A stretch of 64,000 bases of DNA from CAZSHG01 sp964459995 (GCA_964459995.1 CAYWOR010000012.1:1-64000); one strand, 5' to 3'; counted from the stretch's first letter, positions 9,870 to 17,853 are shown. Numbers and translations: made by a program. Notes: generated from the letters alone by a model not told the origin.

Positions 9870-10598
9870 TTAGCGTTGCATAAGCGCGTCCTCGGCGAGT
9901 TTCAACTGCTCGGGAGTATTAACTCCGAGAAGTTCTGAACTGTCATCGACGATAAATGCCGCGACAGTCTTGCCCTTGCGCTTAAGAATCGTCATCACAT
10001 CGGTTAAATAAAATTCCCCCTGCACATTATCCGAGCTAATCTCCTCGAGCGCAGGCCACAATTCCACAGAATCGAAGACATAGGTTCCGCTGTTGACCTC
10101 TTTTATTGCGCGGATTTCCTCGCCGCCGTCAGCAAACTCGACTATTTCAGCAAACTCGCCATCGGAGTCGCGAACAATTCTGCCGTATTGCGCCGGATCA
10201 TCGAGAATTCCGGTCATTACAGTCGCACTCGAGCCTTTCGCTCTATGGAACTCGAGCATCTTTCGCAAAGTCTCCCCACGGACAAGAGGCATATCGCCGC
10301 ACAGCACAAAAATCTCACCCTCGAAATACGAAAAGGGCAACTGCGCCGTTTTCACTGCATCTGCGGTGCCCCTCTGCTCTTCCTGAACCGCGAAAATCAC
10401 GCGCGATTTGTGAAGCCTCGCGATAACCTGATCCATCCGATTGCCGACAACCAGAACGATTTTCGCCGGCTCCACAGCCTTTGCGGCGTCGATAACATAA
10501 TCGACCATCGGACGGCCGCCAATCTCATGAAGAACCTTGGCGATATCGCTCTTCATCCGCTTGCCCTCGCCCGCGGCAAGGATAATCGCGCCCGTCAT
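9870..10598 (-). CDS. NTP-transferase, GlmU N-terminal-like (single domain)
   Basis: A 242-residue sugar nucleotidyltransferase. It has the pyrophosphorylase signature LAAGEGKRMKS (residues 7-17), GGRPM, QRGTADAV, LCGDMPLV, NSGTYVF and LLGVN, all matching the uridylyltransferase half of GlmU (UDP-GlcNAc synthesis). The left-handed beta-helix acetyltransferase domain that makes GlmU about 450 residues long is absent; the gene ends cleanly, so this is a stand-alone domain rather than a broken gene. Substrate could be GlcNAc-1-P or another sugar-1-P. Its ATG overlaps the panD stop (ATGA), so the two are coupled. Confidence 0.85.
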   Translation of the reverse strand: MTGAIILAAGEGKRMKSDIAKVLHEIGGRPMVDYVIDAAKAVEPAKIVLVVGNRMDQVIARLHKSRVIFAVQEEQRGTADAVKTAQLPFSYFEGEIFVLCGDMPLVRGETLRKMLEFHRAKGSSATVMTGILDDPAQYGRIVRDSDGEFAEIVEFADGGEEIRAIKEVNSGTYVFDSVELWPALEEISSDNVQGEFYLTDVMTILKRKGKTVAAFIVDDSSELLGVNTPEQLKLAEDALMQR

Positions 10599-10948
10599 AA
10601 CTCTCCCACCGACACAAGGTGGTTTTCCGAATCGACACGCACCAGAATCGGCGCTCTAACCTCGTCCCTGTCCCCGATAGCGTATGCGAGCACCATAACC
10701 CTATCGCCGGGCATCCCGCGACGCGCGGCAGGGCCATTCAAAAGCACACCGCCGTCGTTCTTGCCTTTTATTACATAGGTTTCGAGACGGTCGCCGTTGT
10801 TCATGTTCACAACCTGCACACGCTCACCCTCGAGAATATCCGCCGCCTCCATAAGCTCCGGCGGAAGCGTGATACTGCCCTCATAATCGAGTTCGAGGCC
10901 CGTTATCGTAACCTTCGATATTTTCGCTCTGCACCAAAAACGCAACAT
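10595..10948 (-). CDS. panD: Aspartate 1-decarboxylase precursor
   Basis: Makes beta-alanine from aspartate (EC 4.1.1.11) for pantothenate and CoA. The protein is a pyruvoyl enzyme that self-cleaves; the cleavage site YEGS places Gly24-Ser25 exactly where the family has it, the serine becoming the pyruvoyl group. The 117 residues and the segments NNGDRLETYVI and LNGPAARR are typical. It lies three bases downstream of mcsB and overlaps the glmU-like gene. coaBC, another CoA-pathway gene, is 4 kb away in a different transcript. Confidence 0.96.
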   Translation of the reverse strand: MLRFWCRAKISKVTITGLELDYEGSITLPPELMEAADILEGERVQVVNMNNGDRLETYVIKGKNDGGVLLNGPAARRGMPGDRVMVLAYAIGDRDEVRAPILVRVDSENHLVSVGEL

Positions 10949-10951
10949 TTT

Positions 10952-12001
10952 TTATCCTTCGAGTTTTAAATAGCTTTTAAATAAATCCGACCTGTTTTTG
11001 TCCATCTCCTTTTGGACAATCGATGAGCCGCGCGCGATTAGATGCGACGGTTTGCCCACCTGAAATAGCTCGGTCGCCCCAAATATATCGATATTCTCCG
11101 CCGTGAATCCCTCCGAAGCGCCCAGCCTTAAAGCGCTTGCAAGAGCATAACCCTCGCGTTCGGTTATCAACCGCGAATGGGTGATAATCCCGATTCCGCG
11201 AAGAATCTTGTCCTCTATCTCCAATTTTGCCTTCGAAACAAGATTATCACGAGACTCGAACTCCATCTGCACGATGCCGGAAATCATTTCCTGCGCCTTT
11301 TCGAGGATCGTTTCCTCGTCGATTCCAAGCGTATGCGAAGTCTGCACCGTGAAAAGATGGCCATCCGAGCTGATGCCCTCCTGAAGCTCAGGCTTGATTG
11401 TTGCCCCGCATTTCAAAAGCGAATCCCTCAGCGCTGGAAGATTATTGCTGAAAAGCAATCCCGGAATATGCACCACAAAGCGCATAAAAAGGCCGGTTCC
11501 ACATTCGGTAGGCCGGGAGGTCAGAAAGCCAAACCGCTCCGAATAAGCCAACGGAAGCCCCTTTTCAAGCTCCTCGGTGAAACTCCGCGCCTTGCGGTAA
11601 GCCTTTTCGACATCGCTTCCCGCCATCGCGAACCGGAAACGAAAATGATCCGACGAGTTAAGCGTTATCCAATTGCTTTCGTCGGACGTAATCAACATAG
11701 CAGTTCCGCGACGCCTTCGAGCGACCTCCTCGCAGACACTCTGTCTTTCGACAAGATAACTCACATCAAGCGGCGTAAGCCTGTCCGTCTCGATTAGTTT
11801 GTATCCGGCGGTAATTCCTTCCAGAGCTTCGATAAGCTGACGTCTCGTCGTATTCAAATCCTCTTCGTTAAGCATGTCCGGAAAAGGCCTGTCCTTCAGA
11901 TTGCGAACATAAAAGGCCTCCGTGGAAAGCACTACTTCAAAATCATCGCCGCCAAAAGAAAGCCAATCGGGAAGCCTCTGTGGAAATGTTCCGCTAATCA
12001 A
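10952..12001 (-). CDS. mcsB: McsB-like protein arginine kinase homologue with degenerate active site
   Basis: A 349-residue phosphagen-kinase-fold protein. The start is TTG at 12001, overlapping the mcsA stop (TTGA) with GAGG upstream; the open frame extends further but only over mcsA. Family matches: NLKDRPFP, LVERQ...RGTAMLIT, SERFGFLTSRPTECGTG, HIPGLL and the C-terminal EREGYALASALRLG. McsB phosphorylates arginines to mark proteins for ClpCP. Here the ATP-binding SSRIRLARN has become STEAFYVRN, the acidic NEEDH region is NSSDH, and the CP(T/S)N around the reactive Cys is RPTE. These changes suggest lost or altered kinase activity though the frame is intact. Family assignment is firm; activity is doubtful. 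Confidence 0.9.
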   Translation of the reverse strand: MISGTFPQRLPDWLSFGGDDFEVVLSTEAFYVRNLKDRPFPDMLNEEDLNTTRRQLIEALEGITAGYKLIETDRLTPLDVSYLVERQSVCEEVARRRRGTAMLITSDESNWITLNSSDHFRFRFAMAGSDVEKAYRKARSFTEELEKGLPLAYSERFGFLTSRPTECGTGLFMRFVVHIPGLLFSNNLPALRDSLLKCGATIKPELQEGISSDGHLFTVQTSHTLGIDEETILEKAQEMISGIVQMEFESRDNLVSKAKLEIEDKILRGIGIITHSRLITEREGYALASALRLGASEGFTAENIDIFGATELFQVGKPSHLIARGSSIVQKEMDKNRSDLFKSYLKLEG

Positions 12002-12462
12002 TTGTTGCCTCTTTCGAACATTTTTATCTCGTCGCGAAGTCTCGCCGCAAGCTCGAAATCCTCGGAACGAATCGCCTCGGAGAGTTTCCATTTAAGATGC
12101 GCGATGTCCAGGGTTTTCTCGTCGCCCGGACCTCGTCCGCGATGATAACTCACCGAATGAATCCCTTTTAAAATATCTCTAAGCGCGTTCCCAAAAGCCT
12201 CGTAGCATTCAGGGCACCCCAAAAGCCCCGTCTCGATGAAACGCGAAAAACTCATCGTGCAAGAAGAGCAGACAGTATCTTTTTTTTGGCCGGTGATTAC
12301 GAATTCTTTGGCCTTTTTCCGATTCATTTTAAGCTGTTCTTCGATTCCAGCCTTTCGTGCGCACTCCCTGCAAAGATATTTCTCGATACGTTCTCCGCCG
12401 ATAACGAGGACGCACTTAATCTCGCCTTCGGAGTTCTTGCAGGATTGGCATTTATGTTTCAC
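11998..12462 (-). CDS. mcsA: McsA-like zinc-finger UVR-domain protein
   Basis: Partner and activator of McsB in Firmicutes. The 154 residues contain two treble-clef-like modules: CQSCKN with CRECARKAG (residues 5-40) and CSSC with CPECYEAF (about 67-88), eight Cys in all, then a C-terminal UVR motif (LKWKLSEAIRSEDFELAARLRDEIK). It overlaps mcsB by four bases and follows lolD by 12 bases. In Bacillus the pair sits with ctsR and clpC; neither is present here, which fits either a different role or distant clp genes. Confidence 0.9.
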   Translation of the reverse strand: MKHKCQSCKNSEGEIKCVLVIGGERIEKYLCRECARKAGIEEQLKMNRKKAKEFVITGQKKDTVCSSCTMSFSRFIETGLLGCPECYEAFGNALRDILKGIHSVSYHRGRGPGDEKTLDIAHLKWKLSEAIRSEDFELAARLRDEIKMFERGNN

Positions 12463-12474
12463 TTCCCGCTCCGT

Positions 12475-13161
12475 CTAAGTTTTCTTTTGTTCAACAACCT
12501 TCAACACGCCCGATTCGAGCAGATAGATACTATCGGCCTGCGCCGCCAATTCGCGGTTATGCGTCGCCAGAACCACCGACATCCCTGTCGCGCCAGTCAT
12601 CCGAAAAAGAAGGTCGGTGAGCTTGCCCGCGGTTTTCTCGTCGAGATTGCCGGTTGGTTCGTCCGCCAGAAGTAGCCGCGGCTGGCATGCCAAAGCCCTT
12701 GCAAGAGCAATCCTCTGTTGCTCTCCGCCCGAAAGAGCATTCGGAAAATGATCCGCGCGCTCGGAAAGACCCACCTCTTCGAGAAGCTGTCCAGCTCTTT
12801 CCATCGCCTTCGATTCGGATAAGTCCGCCAGACGAAGAGGGATAGCGATATTCTCGATCGCATTGAATTCCGGAAGAAGATGATGAAATTGAAACACAAA
12901 TCCTATCTTCCGCATCCGAATTGCCGCACGATTGCGGTCGCTTTCGTTCGAAACGGGTTTGCCGTCGATATAAATCTCGCCGTCGTCCGGTGTGTCGAGA
13001 AGCCCGAGAAGATGCAATAGCGTGGATTTGCCGACTCCGGATTCGCCGGTAATCGCCACAAATTCGCCGTCGGAAACCGAAAGGTCAGCGCCGCCGAGCA
13101 CCTCCAAACGTCTGCCGTCGCCTTCGGGATAACCCTTTTTTATGTCTTTCGCAATCAGCAT
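12475..13161 (-). CDS. lolD: LolD-like lipoprotein-export ABC transporter ATPase
   Basis: A 228-residue ATPase of the MacB/LolD/FtsE type. Walker A GESGVGKST at 39-47, Q loop in VFQFHHLLPEF, signature LSGGEQQR at 143-150, Walker B LLLADEPTGNLD at 163-174 and switch His in ATHNREL. LolD works with the membrane proteins LolC/E to release lipoproteins from the inner membrane for transport to the outer membrane; no LolCE is visible here, so a MacB-type partner elsewhere is equally possible. It is the first gene of the seven-gene operon. The upstream promoter puts transcription start only about four bases before the ATG. Confidence 0.85.
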   Translation of the reverse strand: MLIAKDIKKGYPEGDGRRLEVLGGADLSVSDGEFVAITGESGVGKSTLLHLLGLLDTPDDGEIYIDGKPVSNESDRNRAAIRMRKIGFVFQFHHLLPEFNAIENIAIPLRLADLSESKAMERAGQLLEEVGLSERADHFPNALSGGEQQRIALARALACQPRLLLADEPTGNLDEKTAGKLTDLLFRMTGATGMSVVLATHNRELAAQADSIYLLESGVLKVVEQKKT

Positions 13162-13171
13162 TCCAACTTAG

Positions 13172-13198
13172 AATATAAGTATCTCCGGCTCTATGCAA
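13172..13198 (-). promoter_or_regulatory. Possible promoter of the lolD operon
   Basis: TTGCAT (complement of 13193-13198) and TATATT (complement of 13172-13177) are 15 bases apart, shorter than ideal. The predicted start, near 13165, would give an almost leaderless lolD mRNA. Confidence 0.4.
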
Positions 13199-13259
13199 GT
13201 TAGAAAAACCGCCTAAAACCGTAGTATAAAAGCATATAACCGATACATTGGGGATATTT

Positions 13260-14357
13260 CTACTTAACAAAAACCAAACGCTTTGTCTCGCGGACACCAT
13301 CCGCCCATAGCGCCAGAAGATACAATCCGGCCGGAACTTCCCTGCCGCTGTCGTCAACGCAATCCCAGCTTATTTTGTGTTCCCCCGGATTCATTACCTC
13401 AGGACGTGAATGTTTCACGACCCTACCGGAAAGATCATAGATATTCCAACTGACATTCTGCGCTCTATCGGCAATCTCATATGGAACCGAAACACGCGAG
13501 TTGAAAGGATTCGGACGGGGATTCCCAAGCGCGAAACTTTTCGGCTTCTGATAACGCTCCTCGACATTGAAGCCGGGATACCCCACGCCATAATAAAGCT
13601 GAACCAAATACCAGCTGTAAGCCGTGAGAATAAAAGGCTCCCAAAGGACGAGAATCGACATGTCCGTGTATTCAAGCCCCGGAAGGAAAGAGGGATACCA
13701 CTCCGCATTGCCAAGCTGTGCCGCGTTCCCGAAATACATCTCATCGGGATACATAAGCCCGCTCCCGAAAGGAACCCCCTGTGAATGCGTATAAATCGTA
13801 TCCTGACTGATGGAGTTTTCGTAAAAAGTCCAATATGCCGGAAGATCACCAACGAATGAAATCGTCGTAGGACGAACACCGGTGGGAAGCTCCAAAATCG
13901 GGTTGTCATTCGCACCGCAGGCGATATCGAGATAAAGCCCAAAACCTACATAAGAGGTGTCGGGCGAGTCGTTATATGCCAGAAGTTCGATATTCACAAA
14001 ACCGTCCAGCGAGTCTTCCGGAAGGAAATAAAACTTCTGCCAAATCCTTACAGGGTCGCGAATCCACTGAATCGACATATAATGCGATTCCGGTATTCTT
14101 CCGGGCTCGAGAAGCGGCATTGTAAGGCCCAGTCCGGGCTTGTTCGAATAAACGGTCGTGTTGATTTTAGCAATGAAATGTGTTCCGCCCAGCGATGGGT
14201 ATCCGTCGATAAGCGGACTTCCGTTCGATTTGCCTATCGTGAACATTCCGGTTGTGTCGTCCATCACAACGCGGAGGTTCGCGTTGCTGATCTCGATAGG
14301 TAGGGCGATTGCCGCCGTAATAAAGGCTGTCAGAAGAATAATCGCTTTAACTTTCAT
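13260..14357 (-). CDS. Secreted protein with FlgD/Por-type C-terminal sorting domain
   Basis: A 365-residue secreted protein. The ATG at 14357 (MKVKAIILL) gives a signal peptide cleaved near AIALP. The large central region is beta-rich and unrecognised. The last roughly 85 residues form the FlgD-Ig-like/T9SS-type-A sorting domain common in FCB-group secreted proteins: GNPRPNPFNSRVSVPYEI, then WNIYDLSGRVVK, W..DDSGREVPAGLYLLAL and a basic KRLVFVK end. Such domains are C-terminal signals for the type IX system in Bacteroidetes or surface attachment in related phyla. It has its own promoter inside the 3' end of coaBC. Confidence 0.82.
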   Translation of the reverse strand: MKVKAIILLTAFITAAIALPIEISNANLRVVMDDTTGMFTIGKSNGSPLIDGYPSLGGTHFIAKINTTVYSNKPGLGLTMPLLEPGRIPESHYMSIQWIRDPVRIWQKFYFLPEDSLDGFVNIELLAYNDSPDTSYVGFGLYLDIACGANDNPILELPTGVRPTTISFVGDLPAYWTFYENSISQDTIYTHSQGVPFGSGLMYPDEMYFGNAAQLGNAEWYPSFLPGLEYTDMSILVLWEPFILTAYSWYLVQLYYGVGYPGFNVEERYQKPKSFALGNPRPNPFNSRVSVPYEIADRAQNVSWNIYDLSGRVVKHSRPEVMNPGEHKISWDCVDDSGREVPAGLYLLALWADGVRETKRLVFVK

Positions 14358-14390
14358 TTTCAATTCCCGAAAATAATTTATAGTTCGGTT

Positions 14391-14418
14391 AATATAGACT
14401 TCACGATTCAAGTGTCAA
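14391..14418 (-). promoter_or_regulatory. Promoter of the sorting-domain protein gene
   Basis: TTGACA (complement of 14413-14418) and TATATT (complement of 14391-14396) lie 16 bases apart. The -35 overlaps the last codons of coaBC. Predicted start near 14384, 27 bases before the ATG. Confidence 0.7.
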
Positions 14419-15622
14419 TTCGTTTTTCTTTCAATGACCAACAAACCTCGGAAATAATCATCCTCGCGACATCATTTTTTGAGACCAAAGGCACTTCAGT
14501 AATCCCGCGTTTCGAGATGAGTAATCCCGCGTTCGTATCCCCCGCAAAAGCCGAACCTTCGCGGTTTGGGTCGTTTGCGAAAATAATATCCAAATTCTTT
14601 CGCGCCATCTTTCCCTTGGCGTTTTCGAGGATATTTTCCGTCTCCACTGCGAATCCGACCAAAACCCTGTCGCTATATTTCGCGCCGATTTCCGCGAGAA
14701 TATCCGATGTCGGAACCAGTTCGAGCACGAGCTTATCCCTTCCGGCCTTTTTGATTTTGCCCTCTCGCTTTTCGACAGTCCAATCAGCCACAGCCGCGGA
14801 CATAACGAAAACATCCGCTTCCTCGGCACGTTCGAAAACGGCGCGTTTCATTTCCTCTGCGGAAATAACCGCCACCTCCTCGACACCATCCGGCAAAGAA
14901 ATCGAGGTCGGCCCGTGAATCAAAATTACATCGGCACCCATCGCCGAGGCCTCTTCGGCTATCGCGAATCCCATTTTCCCGGTCGAAGGGTTCGATAAAA
15001 ATCGCACATCGTCGATATATTCGCGTGTCGGTCCGGCGGTAACAAGCATTGTTATGCCGCTAAGCGGGCCCGGCTTTCGCAATATCTCCTCCACCGCACC
15101 GAAAATTTCTTCAAGTTCGGTCAGACGTCCCGCGCCGGAAGTCCCGCAGGCAAGCTTTCCCGACCCCGGCCCAACAAAAACCACGCCGCGCTCTTTCAGT
15201 GTTTCGACATTCGCGCGCACCGAGGGGTCGTTCCACATGCGCGTATTCATCGCGGGGGCGATAACCACAGGCACTTCCAACGTGAGATAGGTAGTCGAAA
15301 TCAGGTCGTCTGCGATGCCGCCCGCCGCTTTGCCGATAAAATTCGCTGTCGCCGGTGCTACTACGAAAATATCCGCCCAGTCCGCCAACCCGATATGTTT
15401 CATAGGATCGAGTCGTTCCTTCGGAAACATATCGACATAGACACAATTGCCGGTCAAAGTCTCGAAAAGTAGCGGCCCAACAAGCTCTGTGGAATTTTTC
15501 GACATTACCACTCGAACCTTCGCACCGGAACGAATGAACATCCTCGCCAGTTCGCAGGCCTTATACACAGCAACCGAAGCTGTTACCCCCAAAAGGATAT
15601 GTTTGCCCTTAAATCCGCTCAT
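14408..15622 (-). CDS. coaBC: Bifunctional phosphopantothenoylcysteine decarboxylase / phosphopantothenate-cysteine ligase
   Basis: Two steps of CoA synthesis (EC 6.3.2.5 and 4.1.1.36). ATG at 15622 (MSGFKGKHILLGVT), preceded by GGAG; the longer frame runs into the regulator gene. N-terminal flavin decarboxylase (CoaC): ASVAVYK, the active-site His in KHIGLADWAD, PAMNTRMW and the catalytic Cys in GSGKLACGTSGAGRL. C-terminal ligase (CoaB): TAGPTREYIDDVRFLSNPSTGKMG, SAAVADW, ANDPNREGSAF. The 404 residues match the fusion protein. It follows the DtxR-like gene by one base and is transcribed from that gene's promoter. Confidence 0.96.
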   Translation of the reverse strand: MSGFKGKHILLGVTASVAVYKACELARMFIRSGAKVRVVMSKNSTELVGPLLFETLTGNCVYVDMFPKERLDPMKHIGLADWADIFVVAPATANFIGKAAGGIADDLISTTYLTLEVPVVIAPAMNTRMWNDPSVRANVETLKERGVVFVGPGSGKLACGTSGAGRLTELEEIFGAVEEILRKPGPLSGITMLVTAGPTREYIDDVRFLSNPSTGKMGFAIAEEASAMGADVILIHGPTSISLPDGVEEVAVISAEEMKRAVFERAEEADVFVMSAAVADWTVEKREGKIKKAGRDKLVLELVPTSDILAEIGAKYSDRVLVGFAVETENILENAKGKMARKNLDIIFANDPNREGSAFAGDTNAGLLISKRGITEVPLVSKNDVARMIISEVCWSLKEKRIDT

Positions 15623-15623
15623 A

Positions 15624-16058
15624 TCAACTATCTCCGGCTCGTCGCTTTTTGAATCTTGCAAGCCATTCCGGCGGAATTTCTTCCGAAGCTATATACTCGA
15701 TAAAGGCCGCGAATTTCTCAGTGGTGATAATTCCAATCGAATGCTCGAGTTTGCAGGCCTCGTCGTCCGCAATCATTTCCGGCACCCCAAGAATATCGAC
15801 CAGAAATTCTCGGAAAAGCCCGTGACGCCTCACCACAGCCCTTGCAACAGCCGCGCCTCTCGCCGTGAGGGTTACATCGCGGTATGGCTCATGCTCGACG
15901 AATCCCATCTCGGCGAGTTTTGCGATTATCTGCGTTACCGAAGGCCGCGATACGCCCATAGCATCGGCAATTTCGCTAATATGCGCACGCCCGGATTTCT
16001 CTATCAAATTCAAAATCGATTCGAGGTAATCCTCTAAATTTGTCGAAAGGTCTTCCAT
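15624..16058 (-). CDS. DtxR/MntR-family metal-dependent transcription regulator
   Basis: A 144-residue DNA-binding protein. N-terminal winged helix: NLEDYLESIL, then HISEIADAMGVSRPSVTQIIAKLAEMGFV with a recognition helix at about residues 37-50, wing YRDVTLTARG; then the dimerisation/metal domain RRHGLFREFLVDILGV..DDEACKLEHSIG containing His and Glu ligands typical of the family. There is no SH3 domain, as in MntR. The regulator normally binds Fe(II) or Mn(II) and represses metal uptake. It leads an operon with coaBC. The promoter -10 is so near the ATG that the mRNA is probably leaderless, and no ribosome binding site is present. Confidence 0.9.
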   Translation of the reverse strand: MEDLSTNLEDYLESILNLIEKSGRAHISEIADAMGVSRPSVTQIIAKLAEMGFVEHEPYRDVTLTARGAAVARAVVRRHGLFREFLVDILGVPEMIADDEACKLEHSIGIITTEKFAAFIEYIASEEIPPEWLARFKKRRAGDS

Positions 16059-16065
16059 AGCGTAT

Positions 16066-16094
16066 ATTTTAGGTTAAATTAACATCATAGTCAA
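16066..16094 (-). promoter_or_regulatory. Promoter of dtxR-like-coaBC with palindrome between -35 and -10
   Basis: TTGACT (complement of 16089-16094) and TAAAAT (complement of 16066-16071) are 17 bases apart. The spacer contains GTTAAATTAAC (16073-16083), an inverted repeat that recurs at 16161-16170 before the divergent gene. A repressor bound here would block RNA polymerase, suggesting autoregulation by the DtxR-like protein. Confidence 0.65.
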
Positions 16095-16160
16095 GACAAC
16101 AATTCAGATACTTCATCGCACCGCCCAATACAATGAAATATAAGCTATTGCAAGAAATGC

Positions 16161-16170
16161 TTAATTTAAC
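16161..16170 (+). promoter_or_regulatory. Second copy of the putative operator, upstream of the outer-membrane genes
   Basis: TTAATTTAAC at 16161-16170 is the inverse of the site at 16073-16082. It lies just upstream of a TTGACA at 16173-16178, the probable -35 of the plus-strand gene pair; the -10 is uncertain (TACTTT at 17-base spacing, or TATAAT at 22). Confidence 0.5.
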
Positions 16171-16234
16171 ACTTGACATGATAATCAATATTTCTTACTT
16201 TATAATAAAGTTGGACATTTAAAAAGGAGCGGTG

Positions 16235-16978
16235 ATGAAAAAGAACACCCTCTGTTTAGCGTTATTATTGACACTTCCCCTTATTCTCCTCGCGGCCCCG
16301 GAGGATCCGGGCTTCGGCATCTATATCGCTCCAATGCTCGGCTCGGGGCATTTTGGGGTCTCGGCGACAAATATGCCGATATTCATCGACAGAACCCCGA
16401 ACACGGTCGTAACATCTGTTAATCCTTCCATGACCGAAGCCACGCGCGGCTCATCCTTCGGCGGCAAACTGGGATTTTTCTACCGCCCGGACAATTACGA
16501 TCGCAGACATCGGTTCGATCTCGAAGCCCAGTGCGATTTCTTCTCGAACCAGTTTCATTTCGGAAACGAAGAGACCGACATCCTCGGAAATACCGTCGAG
16601 GGCTTCGAATCCTGGACAATGAACGGCATCGGGATTGTCGGAAGAATGCGATGGTCGGTCGAGTTAGATGACCGCTGGCAACCCTATGTTCATATGGGAT
16701 ACGGAGTTAATCTCCTAAGCCTCGGCGAGGCCGACGGTGTTGGCCACGGTTTTAATGTCGGCGCGGGAATGAGAGTTCGCCTCTGTAGCAAATACGCCTT
16801 TTATTTAGAATATGAAACTTCCCCGATGCAACCGGTGAACCTCGCCTATTCTGACCTCGGAAAAAATCTCGGCACAATTCAAAACACCATCGGCATCCAC
16901 CCCGGATTCAGCCAGGTTACAGTCGCTTTCGAGCTTCCCATAAGCTTCTGCCTCGATTGCGGAAAGGGACGCTATTGA
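16235..16978 (+). CDS. Putative outer-membrane beta-barrel protein
   Basis: A 247-residue protein with a signal peptide (MKKNTLCL... cleaved near LLAAPEDP). The ATG at 16235 follows AAGGAG by five bases; GTG at 16232 is too close. The mature protein shows alternating hydrophobic/polar strands with aromatic girdles (GFGIYIAPMLGSGHFGVSA, WQPYVHMGYGVNL, YAFYLEYETSP) and ends in strands, as in eight-stranded OmpW/OmpX-like barrels. It has Cys near the C-terminus (CLDCGKG). Substrate unknown. It is coupled to the next gene by overlap and is divergent from the DtxR-like regulator, so metal-linked control is plausible. Confidence 0.72.
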   Translation: MKKNTLCLALLLTLPLILLAAPEDPGFGIYIAPMLGSGHFGVSATNMPIFIDRTPNTVVTSVNPSMTEATRGSSFGGKLGFFYRPDNYDRRHRFDLEAQCDFFSNQFHFGNEETDILGNTVEGFESWTMNGIGIVGRMRWSVELDDRWQPYVHMGYGVNLLSLGEADGVGHGFNVGAGMRVRLCSKYAFYLEYETSPMQPVNLAYSDLGKNLGTIQNTIGIHPGFSQVTVAFELPISFCLDCGKGRY

Positions 16979-17841
16979 AGAATTTCCTCCTGATAGCCCT
17001 TTTCGTATCGCTTCTCGCCATTCCGGCGGAGGCACGGTATCCGGTTTTCGAGTGCTTCGACTGCTACGACAGCCGCGGCGAGAGCACCGACGCCTATCAT
17101 TTGGGGATTACAGCTTCCGCGCTTATCGGCACAGGGCCATTCGGACTGGATGTCATCGGCTCGGTGGTCGAGCTTCAGAGCAACGATATTTACCGTATAA
17201 CTAATTTCCGCGAAGAGTTCGACTATCTCTGGGGATTCGAGGCCGGCGGATTTCTGCGTCTGCCAAAGGGCGAGCGAATCGAGATTCTGACAACCTTCGC
17301 CAAAACAAATCTCGGCCTAATCGCCACCTACAGCGAAAACCAGACCGACGACTCGCTGATGACCTACCGCAAAGACAGCCTTCACATAATGATAACCGAG
17401 ATAACCCCGAAACTGCGCCTTTCCGCCGCGATGCCCTACGGCCTCGAACCTTATATCGGCGTAGGCCTGATGGCGGACATCTTCGAAATCGACGAAACAT
17501 ATCGTGTGAATGGTATTTACTACGACCAGCTCGGCGGCGGACTCGAAGCTTCGCTCGGCAATTCGAGCAAAATCTCACTCTCCGGGCTTGAACTATTACT
17601 GGGCACCAAGGTCCGTATAACCGACTATCTCGCCTTCCACCTCGACGCCAGCGGCGTTTTCATGCCGAACAAAAACATTACCCTCGGCGAAATTAACAAT
17701 ACTGTCGCCGCAACAGACAGATACGGCAACCCCCGCGAACCGCAGGAAATATCGGTCATCCCGCGCGAACACCGTCTTCGGCTCACCCACGCCACAATCC
17801 GTTTCGGCGCTGAGATTTCCTTCTACATGATTTCACTTTAA
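16975..17841 (+). CDS. Putative outer-membrane beta-barrel protein
   Basis: A 288-residue protein starting at TTG 16975, which overlaps the upstream stop as TTGA and follows an AAAGGGA site. The signal peptide (KNFLLIALFVSLL, AEA cleavage) is followed by CFDCYD and then long amphipathic strands (RLSAAMPYGLEPYIGVGL, LLGTKVRITDYLAFHLDASG) typical of outer-membrane barrels; the last residues FGAEISFYMISL resemble a C-terminal barrel strand. It probably forms a functional pair with the preceding barrel protein. No specific family recognised. Confidence 0.72.
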   Translation: MKNFLLIALFVSLLAIPAEARYPVFECFDCYDSRGESTDAYHLGITASALIGTGPFGLDVIGSVVELQSNDIYRITNFREEFDYLWGFEAGGFLRLPKGERIEILTTFAKTNLGLIATYSENQTDDSLMTYRKDSLHIMITEITPKLRLSAAMPYGLEPYIGVGLMADIFEIDETYRVNGIYYDQLGGGLEASLGNSSKISLSGLELLLGTKVRITDYLAFHLDASGVFMPNKNITLGEINNTVAATDRYGNPREPQEISVIPREHRLRLTHATIRFGAEISFYMISL

Positions 17842-17853
17842 GCGTAAAAGAAA

